In this document: positions 45,445 to 57,799 of the stretch, in pieces
Layout: each line of letters opens with the position of its first letter
How positions within the stretch are numbered: the first letter of the stretch is position 1
NCBI GenBank assembly: GCA_021234155.1
Contig: JAJEKV010000006.1
Location: 7,775,003 to 7,839,002, forward strand
DNA from: Isoetes taiwanensis
Taxonomy: Eukaryota > Streptophyta > Lycopodiopsida > Isoetales > Isoetaceae
Direction of reading: 5' to 3'
Length of the DNA stretch: 64,000 nt
Made by a program: the position numbers and the translations under genes
Notes under the pieces: model-generated
Database searches by the model: none
The model's input: only the letters and a program-made list of their open reading frames with translations
What the model was told of the DNA's origin: nothing

Positions 45445-46650
45445 TGTCTCTCGGTTGAGCCCCCATCTTATTCGGTCAAAAAGAAAGATGGAAGCCTCGA
45501 GGATGTGTATTGACTATCGTCAATTAAACAAACACACGATCAAGAACAAGTATGCCTTACCCGAGGCGGATGACCGATGGATGGGTTACAAGGTGCGGGG
45601 TCTTCTCCAAAATAGACTTAAGGTCCGGATATCATCAAATCAGAATCAAGGAGGAAGATATTCACAAGACGGCCTTAGAACAAGATATCGGCTACTATGA
45701 ATTCCACAGTCATGCCATTTGGCCTATCAAATGCCCGGCAACATTCATGAGACTCATGAAGCGATATCTTTTCGGGAATTCCTTGACACATTTGTTATCG
45801 TATTCTTCGATGACATCTTGGTCTATAGCAAGTCCCTAGAGGAGCACATTCAACATTTGAGAAGGGTACTTGAGAAGGCGAGAAGGCACCGGCTTTTTAT
45901 GCGAAATTGTCGAAATGTCATTTAAGCCACCGAAAGAGTGGAATACTTGGGGCATATCATATCGTGACGGCATCTCCACCCGATCCGGCGAAGATCCAAG
46001 CGATGATTGAATGGCCAGCACCAAAGAACATACACGAGGTGAGAAGCTTTTTAGGCTTGGCAGGATATTATAGAAAGTTCGTCAAGAACTTTGCTAAGAT
46101 AGCAGCACCCTTAACGGACCTCACCAAGGCAGAAAAGATAAAAGACTGGGTGGCACATTGGCAAAAAGAAGGCTCAAGCAGATTTGAGAAGTTAAAGGAG
46201 GCCTTAACAACCGCCCTGTCTTAACATTACCGATTCAGAGAAGGACAAGCTAGTCGCGAATCGATGCGAGCAAGATGCGGCAGGGCAGATCTTAATGCAA
46301 GAGGAAAGAGTAAGAAAGCACAACGATTCACGAAAGATGAATGACGCAGAGACTCGCTACCCGACACATGATCGGGGAGCTATTGGCGTGTGGTAAGAGC
46401 TTTAAAGATGGAGACACTATCTATTGGGAAGGAAGTTCCAATTAGATACCGACCACCAGAGTCTGCAGTACATCTTCACATAACCATTGTTGAATTTAAG
46501 ACAAAGAAGATGGATGGAGTTCCTCGAAGAGTACGACTTCGAGATTGTATACAAGCCGGGGAAACTCAATGTGGTCATGCGCAGACGCTCTGTCAAGGCA
46601 CCCCTTAACAACAAGGGTGCACCGCAATGCCATATCAACACTTACCGGTG
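45416..46650 (+). pseudogene. Reverse transcriptase and RNase H, multiple frameshifts
   Basis: RT blocks in shifting frames: [37 protein letters not shown], then [19 protein letters not shown] (FxDD catalytic box intact, about 45795), and [20 protein letters not shown] (about 46044). RNase H text is badly broken; its end, ADALSRHP, is readable near 46576. At least five single-base-type frame breaks occur, more than expected from amino-acid preservation. Confidence 0.85.
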
Positions 46651-46806
46651 AGTTTGGCAAGAAAAATAGAAGAAAACGTTGCCAAGCGGACAAGGACTTC
46701 CGGGAAGTATGGGCTAGCCTCTCTAAAGAGGCAAGAACGGACAAAAGAGAGAAGCCTTCAAGCATTTTAAGAAGGAAGGAAAGCTCTTGTACCATAAAAA
46801 TAAGTT

Positions 46807-47640
46807 GTGTGTGCGGAATCATCCGGGAGAAGGTTGATTCTCCATGACACCCATAACAGCCCAATAGCCCGCCACGCGCGAGTTTTTACTAAAACCTACT
46901 TCAAGATAAGAAGTAGTTACTATTGGCCGGGCATGAAGAAGCGGATAGCAAGGTACATAATGCGAAGTGTCGGCTATGCCGCCAGACCAAGGCGGAACAA
47001 CTACGAATTCGGGGAGCATTAGAGCCATTGCGGTACCAAACTCCAAGTGGGAGATAATAAGCATGGACTTCATTTACGGGGCTCCCTAGAACCATAAGGG
47101 GCAAAGATGCCTTAATGGTCGTAGTCGACAAATTGTCGAAGATGGCGCACTTTGTGCCTTGTAGGAGCACCGACACGGCATTAGACACAGCGGTGCTATT
47201 CACAAAGGAGATTTTTAGACTCCATGGAATGCCAAGAGAAATAATCTCGATAGTGATTCAAGTTCATGAGTGCATTCGGCGGGATCTCTTCAGCACCATC
47301 GAACGAAATTGTCGATGAGCACGGCTTATCACCCTCGAACGGATGGGCGACGGAGGGCGCACCAATCGGATACTCGAAGATATGTTGCGGAATTATGTAC
47401 GGAACAAGCAATCAAAGTGGGATGACTACATCTTTGGTTGAGTTTGCATACAATAGCACCAAGCAAGAGTCATCCCAAATGTCGCCGTTTATGATCAACT
47501 ACGGCTATCAGTGCTTGACACCAGACACTTGGCACAACCCTGTATCCAAGGTGGAAGTATCAGCCAGATGCTCGCCGAGATGCAACAATTGGTTGAAGAA
47601 GCACGAGGATACCTCCTAGCAGCAAGAAGCGGCAAAAGAG
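46807..47640 (+). pseudogene. Integrase, frame-disrupted
   Basis: Zinc-binding region HDTHNSPIARHARVFTKTYF and YYWPGMKKRI (46847-46950), then the core with [15 protein letters not shown] (47117-47161; first Asp region just upstream), [10 protein letters not shown], and PKCRRL-type text near 47480. Several frameshifts break the core, so it is not functional as read. Confidence 0.8.
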
Positions 47641-47929
47641 CATAAGCGGATCGGCATCGAACGATAAGGGAGTTCCAAGTAGGGGACAATGTTTGGCTAA
47701 AGATAAAAGTCAAACAAGCGAAGCTCGCGATCGGGCAATTGCAAGAAGCTTGCTCCAAGGTGGGCTGGTCCATTTAAAATTGTCAAAGAGTAGGTAACCA
47801 AGCCTACAAATTGGACTTACCAAAGACACCTCAAGATCCATAGAGTCTTTCACGTAAGTCTCCTAAAGAAACACATTCCTAATCCGGAGGAAGTATTGGA
47901 GACACCGAAGTTTACTAGAATTAGCGGAC

Positions 47930-48149
47930 GATCAGCTTGAAATTGTTCCCGAGGTTCTTCTCGACCCGATCTTATAAGAAGGCGAGAAGATCTCAATTTC
48001 TCCATTACCTTGTGAAATGGGCCTTACCGGTGGAGGGCGCTACGTGGGTACTACAATCAGATCTTGAGAAGCGGTACCCACAATTCATGGAGCAATGCAA
48101 GGGTCAACTTCGTCACCGAAGTGGTCGACTCGAACCGATGGGTGAGTGA
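47930..48149 (+). CDS. C-terminal chromodomain of the integrase
   Basis: FLHYLVKWALPVEGATWVLQ followed by SDLEKRYPQF is a chromodomain pattern (LVKW, an E-A/D-TW motif, then a C-terminal helix). In chromoviruses this domain directs integration to methylated H3K9 chromatin. Notable beside ORF1/ORF2, whose tails offer an ARK-type ligand. Confidence 0.75.
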
Positions 48150-48841
48150 GGTAAAGGAGTCTACTTCGATGCCCTAAGTAGTCAGCTTGAGAGAAAAGAG
48201 GTCATTCAGGAATGCATTGATAGGAAAAGCACCTCTAGACCCATATATGTTTTGATAGGAGGAATCGGTCCTTTACGCCCCATATACGGGAAGGACCCCA
48301 TCCTCCACGATGGGCAACTAAAGGTGTAGGCATGAGCGGCATATAGGCATGATAGGGGCTGTCTCCACGGCCACGATGGAAGAAGCATCCTCTTCCTATG
48401 CCGGGAGATTAGTCGCACATTCATGTAGATAGGTGGGGTGGTCACCATATAACCAAAATTTTTATTAATAATTAAATGATACTAATGTAGTGTGAACCTG
48501 CAGGCCAATAGAACGACAAACAGGCGGGAGGTTGCACTACAAGACCTTGTAGCATATGTACTAAATAAATGCTTCAAGGGGACGAGAACCTTAAGAACAC
48601 TTTTTGTCATGTTCAATCTTCATAATTTAAACTCGATATTTTAATGTTGATATTTTTAACTAATGTTGAATTAAGGCATAAATTAAATGCCTTACCATGT
48701 GGTGATTATAAACATTGCAATTAGAATTTTAAGTATTATCTTATAATAATTCTGTTAATTACATATACCATCCAAGCTTCCTTGTGCAGGTATTTTTCCA
48801 AGGTGGGGAGACTCGTGATGCTGCGGACAGCATCAATCCAA
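48150..48841. other. 3' untranslated region of the Ty3 element
   Basis: No ORF of note; AT-rich from 48450. A CAAGGTGGGGAGA(A/C) phrase occurs twice (about 48799 and 48838), the second being the polypurine tract. Confidence 0.6.
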
Positions 48842-48852
48842 GGTGGGGAGAA
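48842..48852 (+). other. Polypurine tract
   Basis: GGTGGGGAGAA directly precedes the 3' LTR. Confidence 0.8.
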
Positions 48853-50194
48853 TGTGACGTTCCAGGATAATATACGGTATGAATACGTAAAATATACTGA
48901 CACGTCACTAGTACATGTCGACTTAGACGACATGTACGCATCGACCATAAAAGGGTAGTACCCTAGGGTACAACCTTGTGACCTAGTATATTGCACATGC
49001 TAAGGCCACATGTGAATATAATATCCTTTTGCCATGTGGCAATAGCCCATTGACCAATCAGGGCCCAGCCCTAAAGTCGTGGGGATAAAGGGGCATAAAC
49101 CCTAAAAGGGAAACCCTTCGGTCCACCCAGCCCCCCCATAAGTCGGATTGGAGCGGCGTGTGGGCGTTTTCGGCGTGAACAATAGCGAGAGGAACCGACA
49201 TTCCTTAGTAGCAGCTCGATCCAAGCCAGCAATCTCGAGATTCAGCAGCATGGACGCCTTCAGAGGAGCGGGAGCCAGCCAAGAAGCCGGTTAGTGGTTG
49301 ATCCGATAGTTAGATCCGAGTTTCCAGCCCTCATTCCATAGGATTAGTGTTCATTCTTAGCTATAGGCGACCCCTACAGCCTAAGAATGATAGATACTAA
49401 CAAAGGAACCTAACCATGTATGATTAGGTAGATTAGAATAGATGTATTTTATTGTTTCAGTTACATTTGTGATGATATTGTGACATTCTATCGCCACTCT
49501 TGTGTATTGGGAAGGGGGTAGAGACCAGAGCCCAAGTAGTTGTATGATCATAGTTTTAGCCCATTAATTCCCAATTAACGGCGCGTGCATAAAACCCGCT
49601 GGGCGTGGGTGGCGAGGAGCTAGACCGGTGACAAGGGAGGGCTTGTCTAATCACGGTTGATCCGGTGGCGCTGTAACGGCGGTAGGAAACGCGGCATGAG
49701 CTAGGCCTAATACCCTGGCACTGCATGAGGGCAGGGTATGGGCTCGACACTCGTGGGGTGATGCGTCATCTTCCAGTGAGTTCAAGTCGTATACAAGCAG
49801 TGGCTCTCTAGCTCGCCCGTGGTTAGCATGAACCTTCGGAGGAGAGAGATCTCCTCCGCCTCATTGGGCCCGGGAGATGCAACCCAGTAGTAGTAGCCCC
49901 CCTGGCTATTCACCCGGCAGGCTACGGTCAGGCTCCAATACTTTTCAGCCTATCTGCATAGTATGCACAGGAGGGGCGGATGGAGTGGACTACCCAATGG
50001 CCATGTTCCTTTGCCAGCCAAATCCATTTGCCATGAATTCTGTCTGCATTGCTATCTGGAGACCCCAAGCTGTCAGTCGATCCCCATGAGTCTGAGCCTG
50101 GGTAGGATCTTCCCTATGTTATGTTGATGTACTGATGTGTGATGCAGTTACTGTGATATGGTGGACCACCCTTCGAGGTGGGTATATTATTATT
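48853..50194 (+). repeat. 3' LTR, truncated at its right end
   Basis: Starts TGTGACGTTCC and follows the 5' LTR to TATTATTATTG at 50194, after which the sequence is unrelated. About 210 bp of the LTR end are missing. Confidence 0.9.
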
Positions 50195-51443
50195 GTTGGA
50201 TTAAGTTGCATTTTCACTTTGATATTGAAACTATTGCAAGTGCTCATAAAAAGAGATGTGGTACTAATTATGACAGGAAATGGGATTCATATGGAGAATT
50301 CAAGGGCTACTTTGATATGTTTGCTTCAAATTTAAATGTGGTGGATTCTAATATTTTCTTCTCTGATGATTCTAGAATAACTTGAGTTCCTGCGAGGAGA
50401 AGAGAAAAGCGAGTTGACAAACATTCGCCTTTTCGTGATCCTATTATTGATGGTCTATTTGAACTTGCATTATTTATGGCTCAGGTGAGGCATTAAACCA
50501 ATTGACATGATTGGGAAGAGAAGACACAGATATTGGGATGATGCTTATACTGAGAAAGAGGCAGCTCATTTGATCGTGATGACACTGCCGATATCTTGCC
50601 AGATGCCACTTTACTTTGAATACAGAGTACATCCTACTCCAGATCCTACTCTAGGAGACAGGTTTTCTACCCCTTCAAAGGGCTACATTAGAACACCATA
50701 TTATTTACTTCCAGAAGGTGGTCGCTATGGGTGATACACATTTGCCCAACCTTGCTTTGGCCATAACAATGGAAGCCTGCTGGAAGGACAAGCAAGCTCA
50801 GTGGTTCTCACATTGAGATGTACAGGCAAACAGATGCGTACATGTACGGACAAAGAAGGGTCACAATGCACTAAAGCTGTACCTAGATGCTAGTTTCCTT
50901 CGCAAGCTCTGGTATGCAGATGCTCTGACACACATTAAGATGGCACACTATCAGCAGCAAGTTAATCCTATGCTCATGAGAGGCCCGCACCAGTACTTGT
51001 GCACCCATTGCCCATGAAGAAGCGCAAAATTATAGCTTCCATTCGCACATCGTCTCCGCATTGAGACACATCATTAGACTCGGAAAGCACGAGAGGATAG
51101 GCTTTGTTAGTGTTGCCACCAGGGCGCCATTGAAGATGAATGTCATGCCCTTCAGTTCTGCCCAGCGTTTGCCCATATCCGAGCGCAGTATGTTCAGTTA
51201 GTTGTGCCATTGTATGAATTATTGAATACGGGCATCCGTGGGCTTATTGGGGTCATACCTCTAGGAGGTTATAGATACATGGAGAGCTCAGTTGTGTCTT
51301 CTGGGACAGTACTGAATTGTCCTACACAATTGTACAGTGTACCAGCATACTTATTACTGCTAAGGTTTTTCCCTCGAAAACCCTTTGGAGCATGGGTTTT
51401 TTAATCCTGACAGTAATACACTTGCTGCTCTCTTTTTGTTTGG
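50195..51443. other. Unassigned, degenerate coding-like DNA
   Basis: Plus-strand frames contain protein-like text such as HFHFDIETIASAHKKRCGTN (50210) and PLYFEYRVHPTPDPTLGD (50610), with stops between. It may be an old mobile element; no family recognised. Confidence 0.35.
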
Positions 51444-51718
51444 GGGTGAAAGCATGTTAGGGCCTACATAAAAAATTACCAAAAAGGTACTTTTCTGTGT
51501 ACTTCTGTGCAAGTACATAATTGTATTTTAAAGTACCTAGACTACAAGATTGACTAAAAGAAATTGTGTTATGTTCAAGAGTAGTAGTACATACATGTTG
51601 TAAGGTACTTTGTGATGTCAAGAAGATGTTAAGAACTCAAATATATCATCATCTTTGACTACCCAGAGTATTTTCCAGGTAGTTTCCAAAACATGTAGGC
51701 CCTAACATGCTCTTACCC
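51444..51718. mobile_element. MITE, 275 bp
   Basis: Terminal inverted repeats of 25 bp with two mismatches. The inner 18 bp are perfect: AGCATGTTAGGGCCTACA at 51451-51468 and its complement at 51694-51711. The outer ends are GGGT / ACCC. TTGG lies on both flanks (51440-51443 and 51719-51722) and may be the target duplication. No coding capacity. Confidence 0.85.
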
Positions 51719-53189
51719 TTGGGTCACATAGGCCAATTGATCTTCGTGGACGATAAAAAATCTATTCTATTCTATTCTTAAATGTAGATGACTACACCAT
51801 TGACATCTATTAATTTAATTCAAAATCTTGAATTTCTTTGTGTGTTATAAAGTGTAGTGGAGGTGATGGCGCCATCAAGTATATGTTATTTCTGATGCGA
51901 CCTGAGAGAACTTTCCATGTTCTTAATCATGATGAATTTCAATTGCAGATGAGCTTTTGTTTCTTAGAGGGTGAGGTCTGATATTTTGATTCCCGAGGAG
52001 CTTCTTCTTAGTTGCATTTTGGTTCTCTAGATATTACATTTGAAGGTGAAAAAATTTCATCCATGTGACCATTATGTATTCAACATCCAAGCTAAATTCT
52101 TTCCAACGTATTTTGTATGCCGAGTATTCCATTTTTAGGGTTGGCATCACGGTGGTTGAGATCTAATATCATAGGGTATATTCTAGGTAGATCTTGGCCC
52201 GAAGCGTCATGATCTAGCCATAAAGAGGAGTTATAAAATAGTGCGTAATTTAAGAAACCAATGGTATTGCAATCCAATCTATAACATTCTTTATTTACAT
52301 ATAGCATGTTTGTCATGTGGTATCTTTTCCTTTATTCTAAGTCAATTTTCTTAGGATCTTGAGAGGCTAATCGTCCAACACATCTACTTCTTTTACTGGA
52401 TTAAGCTACACTTTGGGAAGTTGCTTCTACAAATTTTTGGGCAAATACAGAGAGATCTCATGCATATTATGCCAAACAGTACCTTTTTGTTGATATCTCT
52501 GCGATATATGCAATATATACTGTTGCAGATATAAGCTCATGTGGGATCATTTTAACGCATAAGGAAGGGGATTTCATAGAATGTTTATCTCAAATGTTAT
52601 GACACAATGTTGCCTAAAGCTCACATAATGGATTGATGATAATAAGCTATAGTTTTTTGTAAATTTGTTCATCCATTTTTTCTAAACTTTGAGATGGCAT
52701 TATTGCAAAACAAGTTACTAAAGCATGGAAGGTTGCCCTTGCCCTTTGTGATGGTGTAATTGGAATATAGGAAGTACTTGCAGTAATGTGTTAAACATGG
52801 CTCTAAGGAATACCTTGAACTACAAAGAAATCTATGAAAATATTACCTCTTATTGATCTACAAATTCTCTGTCTCAATACTTTGTGTACAAATCTGCTTA
52901 TTGAATTTATGTGTATTGTATGATTTCTCAGTAAGAGCTATAGTAGTTAATCTTGCTCCATAATGTATACCTCAACTTCAAATTGGTAAATAAAAAGTGT
53001 ATTGAAGTGCCTTAGTATATTATTTTTTAACTCAAATGATCTCCCAAAACTCAGGTTAAAGTGACATAGTTTAGATGTCGCCTAGGGTTTCAAGTCTACT
53101 CTTCTGCTCATAACATTTTATTACGGCGTCAGAACTGGGCATGTTCAAACTTTTTGCGAAGTTTGTCATGTGCAATTTCCAGTAATACA
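51719..53189. other. No gene recognised
   Basis: AT-rich intergenic DNA with only short ORFs (for example 52092-52316, minus). Confidence 0.4.
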
Positions 53190-53560
53190 TGATTTGCACG
53201 GTGTTTGCATTGTTTTGGTGGAGAAAAAATGCTTAACATTTCTTGCCCTTGCTTGGCCCCAGTAGAGTTTGACTGCAATTTTCTTCTGGACATAACTCCT
53301 TCGTTCAGTGACGGTTTTGGGTGTGCTTGGACTCTTTGGAAAGTTCATTATATGCCCTTTCCATTGAAATATGATTTACATATTGGCTGTACTATTGTGG
53401 TGGAGAAAACATGCTGGACAGTTTCGGCCCTTTCTTGGCAGCAGTAGTGTTTCGCTTCAATTTTCTTTTGGCCATAACTCCTCTGTTCGATGGCAGGTTT
53501 GGGCATATTTGGGGTTTTAAAAAGTTTTGTGGAGCTCTCTTTCCATTGGGGCTTATGTTT
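53190..53560. repeat. Two-copy diverged tandem duplication, period ~185 bp
   Basis: GTGGAGAAAA.ATGCT..ACA, then CTTGG...CAGTAG.GTTT, then CAATTTTCTT.TGG.CATAACTCCT, occur in the same order in both copies. Confidence 0.7.
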
Positions 53561-54689
53561 CTCAGAAATTATTCCATCTTGAAGGGCTGTTAGGCTGAGC
53601 GGCCGGCTCAATAGACTCAAACATCAACAGAAAACAACGTTGAACTTTGGCTAAAACGTAATAGACTGATAGGCAGGAAGTTATAATTTGTGCATGTGCT
53701 CAGATATCCAGGATTCCATCGACTTCAAATCCAAGAATAGGCCAGTAAAATGGCAAATAATAGAACAGGAAACACAACTGCTCCAGATGACGCAGATAGG
53801 TCTCCTGATGGGGCTCCGAATCGCCCAAAGGTTGACCTGCACTTCTGAACCTCATAAAAGATTTCATCTGATGATAGCTGATTGTCCATGGGGTCATGCT
53901 TGACATACAACTGTCGAAGATAGGACACAACTTCCTTCTTATTGTTGTCGACCATAGTGGCAACAGTCTCTGAGACACGAGATAAGATGGCTGGAGATGC
54001 AGATCTTTGCACATCCACTCAAAGAAATGAATACCCATAGCTCGTTCAACAGCATTGGAGGAACTCTAAGGCATAGAGGCTGAGGCAGGTAAAGAACCAG
54101 AAGAGGAAGCCACCTTATTCCCGCATTAAAGACCCTCCATCACGCATTGAATGTAACAGTTGTCCAGAAGGTACTCCTGCTCGGGCAGATGAGGGTTGCA
54201 CCATTGTCTGAGAGATACCACTTTGATTCAATCATGTGGAGGAAGCTCCACCAACTACATTTGACACCACCTCATATACCTCCAATGTGTGGAGGTGCCG
54301 CTAGCCCTAAAGAAGCTCCAACAAGCATAGACAACTTTTCCTAGCCCACAGAACCTCCAACATGTGTTAGGGGCATTGACTGCCCAGAGGAACCTTCAAC
54401 AAATTCAGGAGAAACTGCTTGGTCTGAGGAATCTCCAATGCGTTGTGGAAGTACCCGTTGTTTAGAAGAGCTCTCCAAACAACCTCTTGTACCATCAGAC
54501 ATGCCACTAGAAGAGGCGTGAGCATAGGTTCTCCTTTATCGACAGGGAATCCTCCCAGGCATTCTTGATCGAGATATTCTAACATAAATTCAAGTTTTGG
54601 AAGAGGAGCAAATCTAGCAGGAAAAAACTAAGGCACTACAGTGGCTTTGTGATAGATACCATTGTACAGGCTTCTTTTTTCGTGTAGCT
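53561..54689. other. Unassigned
   Basis: Degenerate frames on both strands, none recognised. CCTCCAA(C/T).TGTG phrases recur near 54280-54360. It could be the 5' part of the LINE that follows. Confidence 0.35.
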
Positions 54690-55475
54690 AAGCAACGTCA
54701 CATGACATCAGCTATGCCTTCAATACGTTATAGTTCAATGCTTTCAAAGCCAGCAAAACTCAAACAACATTTACACACTCAATTCCAATCATTTGTTGCT
54801 GAAAGACATTTGCCTTTCCAGATAGAAATGTGCGAGTTATGTTGTCTAGGATTTCTCTCATCATTTCGGAGGAATAGTGCCTATCAATAGTGAGGAACAA
54901 TGCTTATCAATAGAGAATGCCATGACTACTCGTGATCTATGCTTGGTAGTCTTTGCATCAAAAGAAGGCAAGTGTCCAGGATTGGATGGTATACCGATTG
55001 AGTTCTTGTAAGAATCTTGGTAAAGGCTGGAGCAAGATGTGTTTAATGCTTTTTGTGACCTCTGTCAGTCAACAGCTTTGGATAAAATTCTGAACACAAG
55101 TGCCATCCCAGTGATCTCCAAGGTAAAAAAAATCCTCAGACTTTCTCAGACTAGCGCCCAATCACTTTGTTGTCAGTGTGTAAAATCTTTGTCAAGGCTT
55201 TTGCAAGGCATGTAAAGGACATTTTGGCTGATTCTATTTCTATAACTCAATCAGACTTTCTTTCAAGGAGATGATTTCCAATAAGGTGGGTGCTGCATAT
55301 GAGGGAATCTATTGGACAGATCAAAAAACCTCCCAGTTGTGTATCTGAAGCTTGACTTTGCAAAAGCTTACGATAGTGTTGGCTGAGAATTTATGCGCCT
55401 GTGTATGCTCAAACTGGACTTCAGACAACAATTCATGTCAGATATTATGAAGTTGCATGTTTCTATTCTGGCGCT
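54690..55475 (+). pseudogene. LINE reverse transcriptase, 5' half
   Basis: Frames read FQSFVAERHLPFQIEMCELC (about 54787), then CPGLDGIPIEFL (about 54976; the conserved PG.DG(I/F)P box of LINE RT), and QDVFNAFCDLC. Stops and frameshifts are frequent. It is interrupted at 55475 by the Ty3 element and resumes at 62727. Confidence 0.8.
55471..55475. other. Target site duplication GCGCT (left)
   Basis: Matches 62727-62731 on the other side of the element. Confidence 0.85.
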
Positions 55476-55804
55476 TGTTGGGGTGGTCACCACTCACCAC
55501 ACTCACCACACTCACCACTATTGAGGTGGTAGAGGAGACCGTATACCGTATATGGAGGGATATATGCACATGCACGCGTGGAGGTCATATGCATGTATGC
55601 ATTATGGTATGGAGGGCATTATCATCACGGTGTTATCTGAGCAGAGGGAAGAACAAAGAGACGATGTATTGAGAGAGAGTATTTTGCTTGATCTAGCTAT
55701 GGAGATGATGATTCTTTGTGTTGTGCATTGCCTTGATCTGATAGATTGAGCTTGGATTGTTGGGTTTTTCATCCTTCTTGCAAGGTTAGAGATTGGCTTT
55801 AACA
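55476..55804 (+). repeat. 5' LTR (329 bp)
   Basis: TGTTGGGGTGG ... GGCTTTAACA. It contains CACTCACCA short tandem units near the start and GCACGCGTGGAGG. The two LTRs differ at few positions plus one CACTCACCA-type length difference. Confidence 0.93.
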
Positions 55805-56052
55805 ATTTGGCGACCACGGTGCTCGACAGACCATTGATCGGCAAGAATTTCCATTGAAAAAGGAGTTGTTACCATTGGTTTGGTGATCGTCGGTAAAGAA
55901 TGACACATTTGAGGCAGGAGCAATTTTTTGTGTGAAGGGGATTTTGCCATAAGTGATTTGCGAGGCAAAATTTGACAAGGGGAGCATAGTTCTATGCCAA
56001 GAGAAGTAAGAAGGATATCCCACCAAGCTCCATCGTAACAAGAAGGGGACCG

Positions 56053-57702
56053 GTGAGTCAATCTTTGGGCTCAAAATTGCATCAAGATTCAATTTCGTTC
56101 TCAGATTTGGAAGCAGATCTTGGGTCTAATTCTCCGATCCAGGAGGTTTTGATTCCATTTACCAATCTAGAAGGTAATCCAATTTCGTTTTTCAAATTGA
56201 AGGGAGATTCAATTTCGTTTTTCCAATTTCAAGAAACCCAAGAAGAGGCAGAGATGACTGTATTACCACCTATGGTATGGGGTTTTCAGACAATGGGGAT
56301 TCCAAAGTTTGATGATCTGGTAGATCTGGATCCTTTGAAGCATATTGTGAAGTTTGAGAGGTATTGCCAGCAATGTAAGTTACCGGCTGGTGATTATTTG
56401 CTTTGGTTTCATAGTTCTTTGCAAGATTCAGTGGAGGAATGGGCACAAACTCAGCCAGATACCATGACATATCAGGAATTAAAGGAAGCTTTCATTGCTA
56501 ATTATCAAAAAGTTCATGGTAAGGATAAGACTATGGAAAGGTGGACCAATTTCACACAAAAGGAAGATGAATCAATTAGAGAGTATAATCAGAGGTACAT
56601 TGCGGTTCTCAAAGCCGTGGTTCATTGGAAGATTGCAAGGAGTGATGAAATGGATATTCAATGGTATGTGAAGGGGCTGAAACGAGCTATTGCTCATAAG
56701 GTGAAGGCCAAACATCTTACAACATTACTGGAGGCACAAATGTATGCTCTCAAGGCTGAAGATAAGCTGGGATACATTCATGAAGTTGCTGCTCTAGAGC
56801 ATAAAACAGAGGATATTGCAGCCAAGATTTCTAAGCTTACAATTGGTGAGAAGCTAAGGGAGGTTCAGTTTATTACTTATGAGTATTGTGGGTCTATTGG
56901 ACATTCTGATACTACATGTTGATTGCTGAAATTCTGCTCAAGATGCCAAATAAAAGGTCATAATGATCAAGAATGTAGAAAGAAGAGATTCTTTGAGAGG
57001 GCCAATCCGGTATTTGCTGTTATGCAACAAGCACCACCTATTCCTATTCAACCAATGCAAGCAGCTCCAATTGCCCAACAAGCTCCAATTGGTTCCACAC
57101 AAATGGTGCAGCCCAAACAGGGATGGTATCCAAGTAAGGCTCATTTGTATTGCAAGTTATGTGATAAATTCAAGCATGATGAGAGTACTTGTTGGAAAAT
57201 TCATGGGAAACCGGAATGGGCAACCAACAAGTATCCACCAAGGCAGCAAGTGTTTGAATCAGTACCTCTTCCTAATAATGATGTTCGCATTCAAGATGCA
57301 AAGTACATTGATAATCCTCAAGTTAAGGCTCTTATTGAGGAGCTTAAGAAGCAAGAGAAGGCAAAATCAGTAGTAAATTGTGGATTTGTTGAGGTGGAGA
57401 ATGATCCATTTCAGCAAGAAGAAGAGATTGGAGAAGTAAATGCGGTTACAAGATCACAAAAGGTGGTCCAAGAACCAAGAGTAGTGCCAATAGTAGAGAA
57501 GACTAAGATTTCTTTTCCCAAGGCTTTGAAGGGACAAGCTTTGAAGGTATCCGCACCTAAGAAGGTGCAATTTAATGTGCTGCCCACAGAACAGTTTCAA
57601 TCTATAGAAGAAAATCAGCCCATAGTGATGCCTCCTATGGTGGATAAGGAAATTCAAAATGAAGATGATGTGATCAGCCAACACTTACTCTTGAGCAATT
57701 GA
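56053..57702 (+). pseudogene. Gag with three CCHC knuckles, split by one stop codon
   Basis: One frame interrupted by a single TGA (56920-56922): 289 aa, then 259 aa. The gag core contains WFHSSLQDSVEEWAQTQPD and EDESIREYNQRY, typical of Ty3 capsid (retrotrans_gag) proteins. Three zinc knuckles span the stop: the first has lost a Cys (ITYEYCGSIGHSDTTC), the second is CSRCQIKGHNDQEC, the third CKLCDKFKHDESTC. A Pro/Gln-rich spacer lies between the second and third. The frame is lost near 57680, just before the protease ORF. Confidence 0.88.
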
Positions 57703-57799
57703 TGCATTATTCTCCCAATTTGTTGCAAGAGTTAGGAGGAAGAAAAAAATCAGAAATTTCAGTCCAACAAATCATCTAAATGATACCAATAAGAGTAGA

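Larger units (their letters stand above)
38735..50194 (+). mobile_element. Ty3 chromovirus-like LTR retrotransposon carrying histone H3 ORFs
   Basis: 5' LTR 38735-40302, primer binding site 40304-40315, a leader with three hairpins, extra ORF1 (H3 tail mimic), ORF2 (H3 fold), a fourth hairpin, ORF3 (unrecognised), a gag-like start, gag-protease, RT, RNase H, integrase, chromodomain, polypurine tract, and a 3' LTR (48853-50194, truncated). The LTR ends are TGTGACG ... CGTCACA. pol is broken by many small indels, while the three extra ORFs are open. The element sits in the LARD-like element's 5' LTR. The truncated right end prevents a target-duplication check. Confidence 0.9.
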
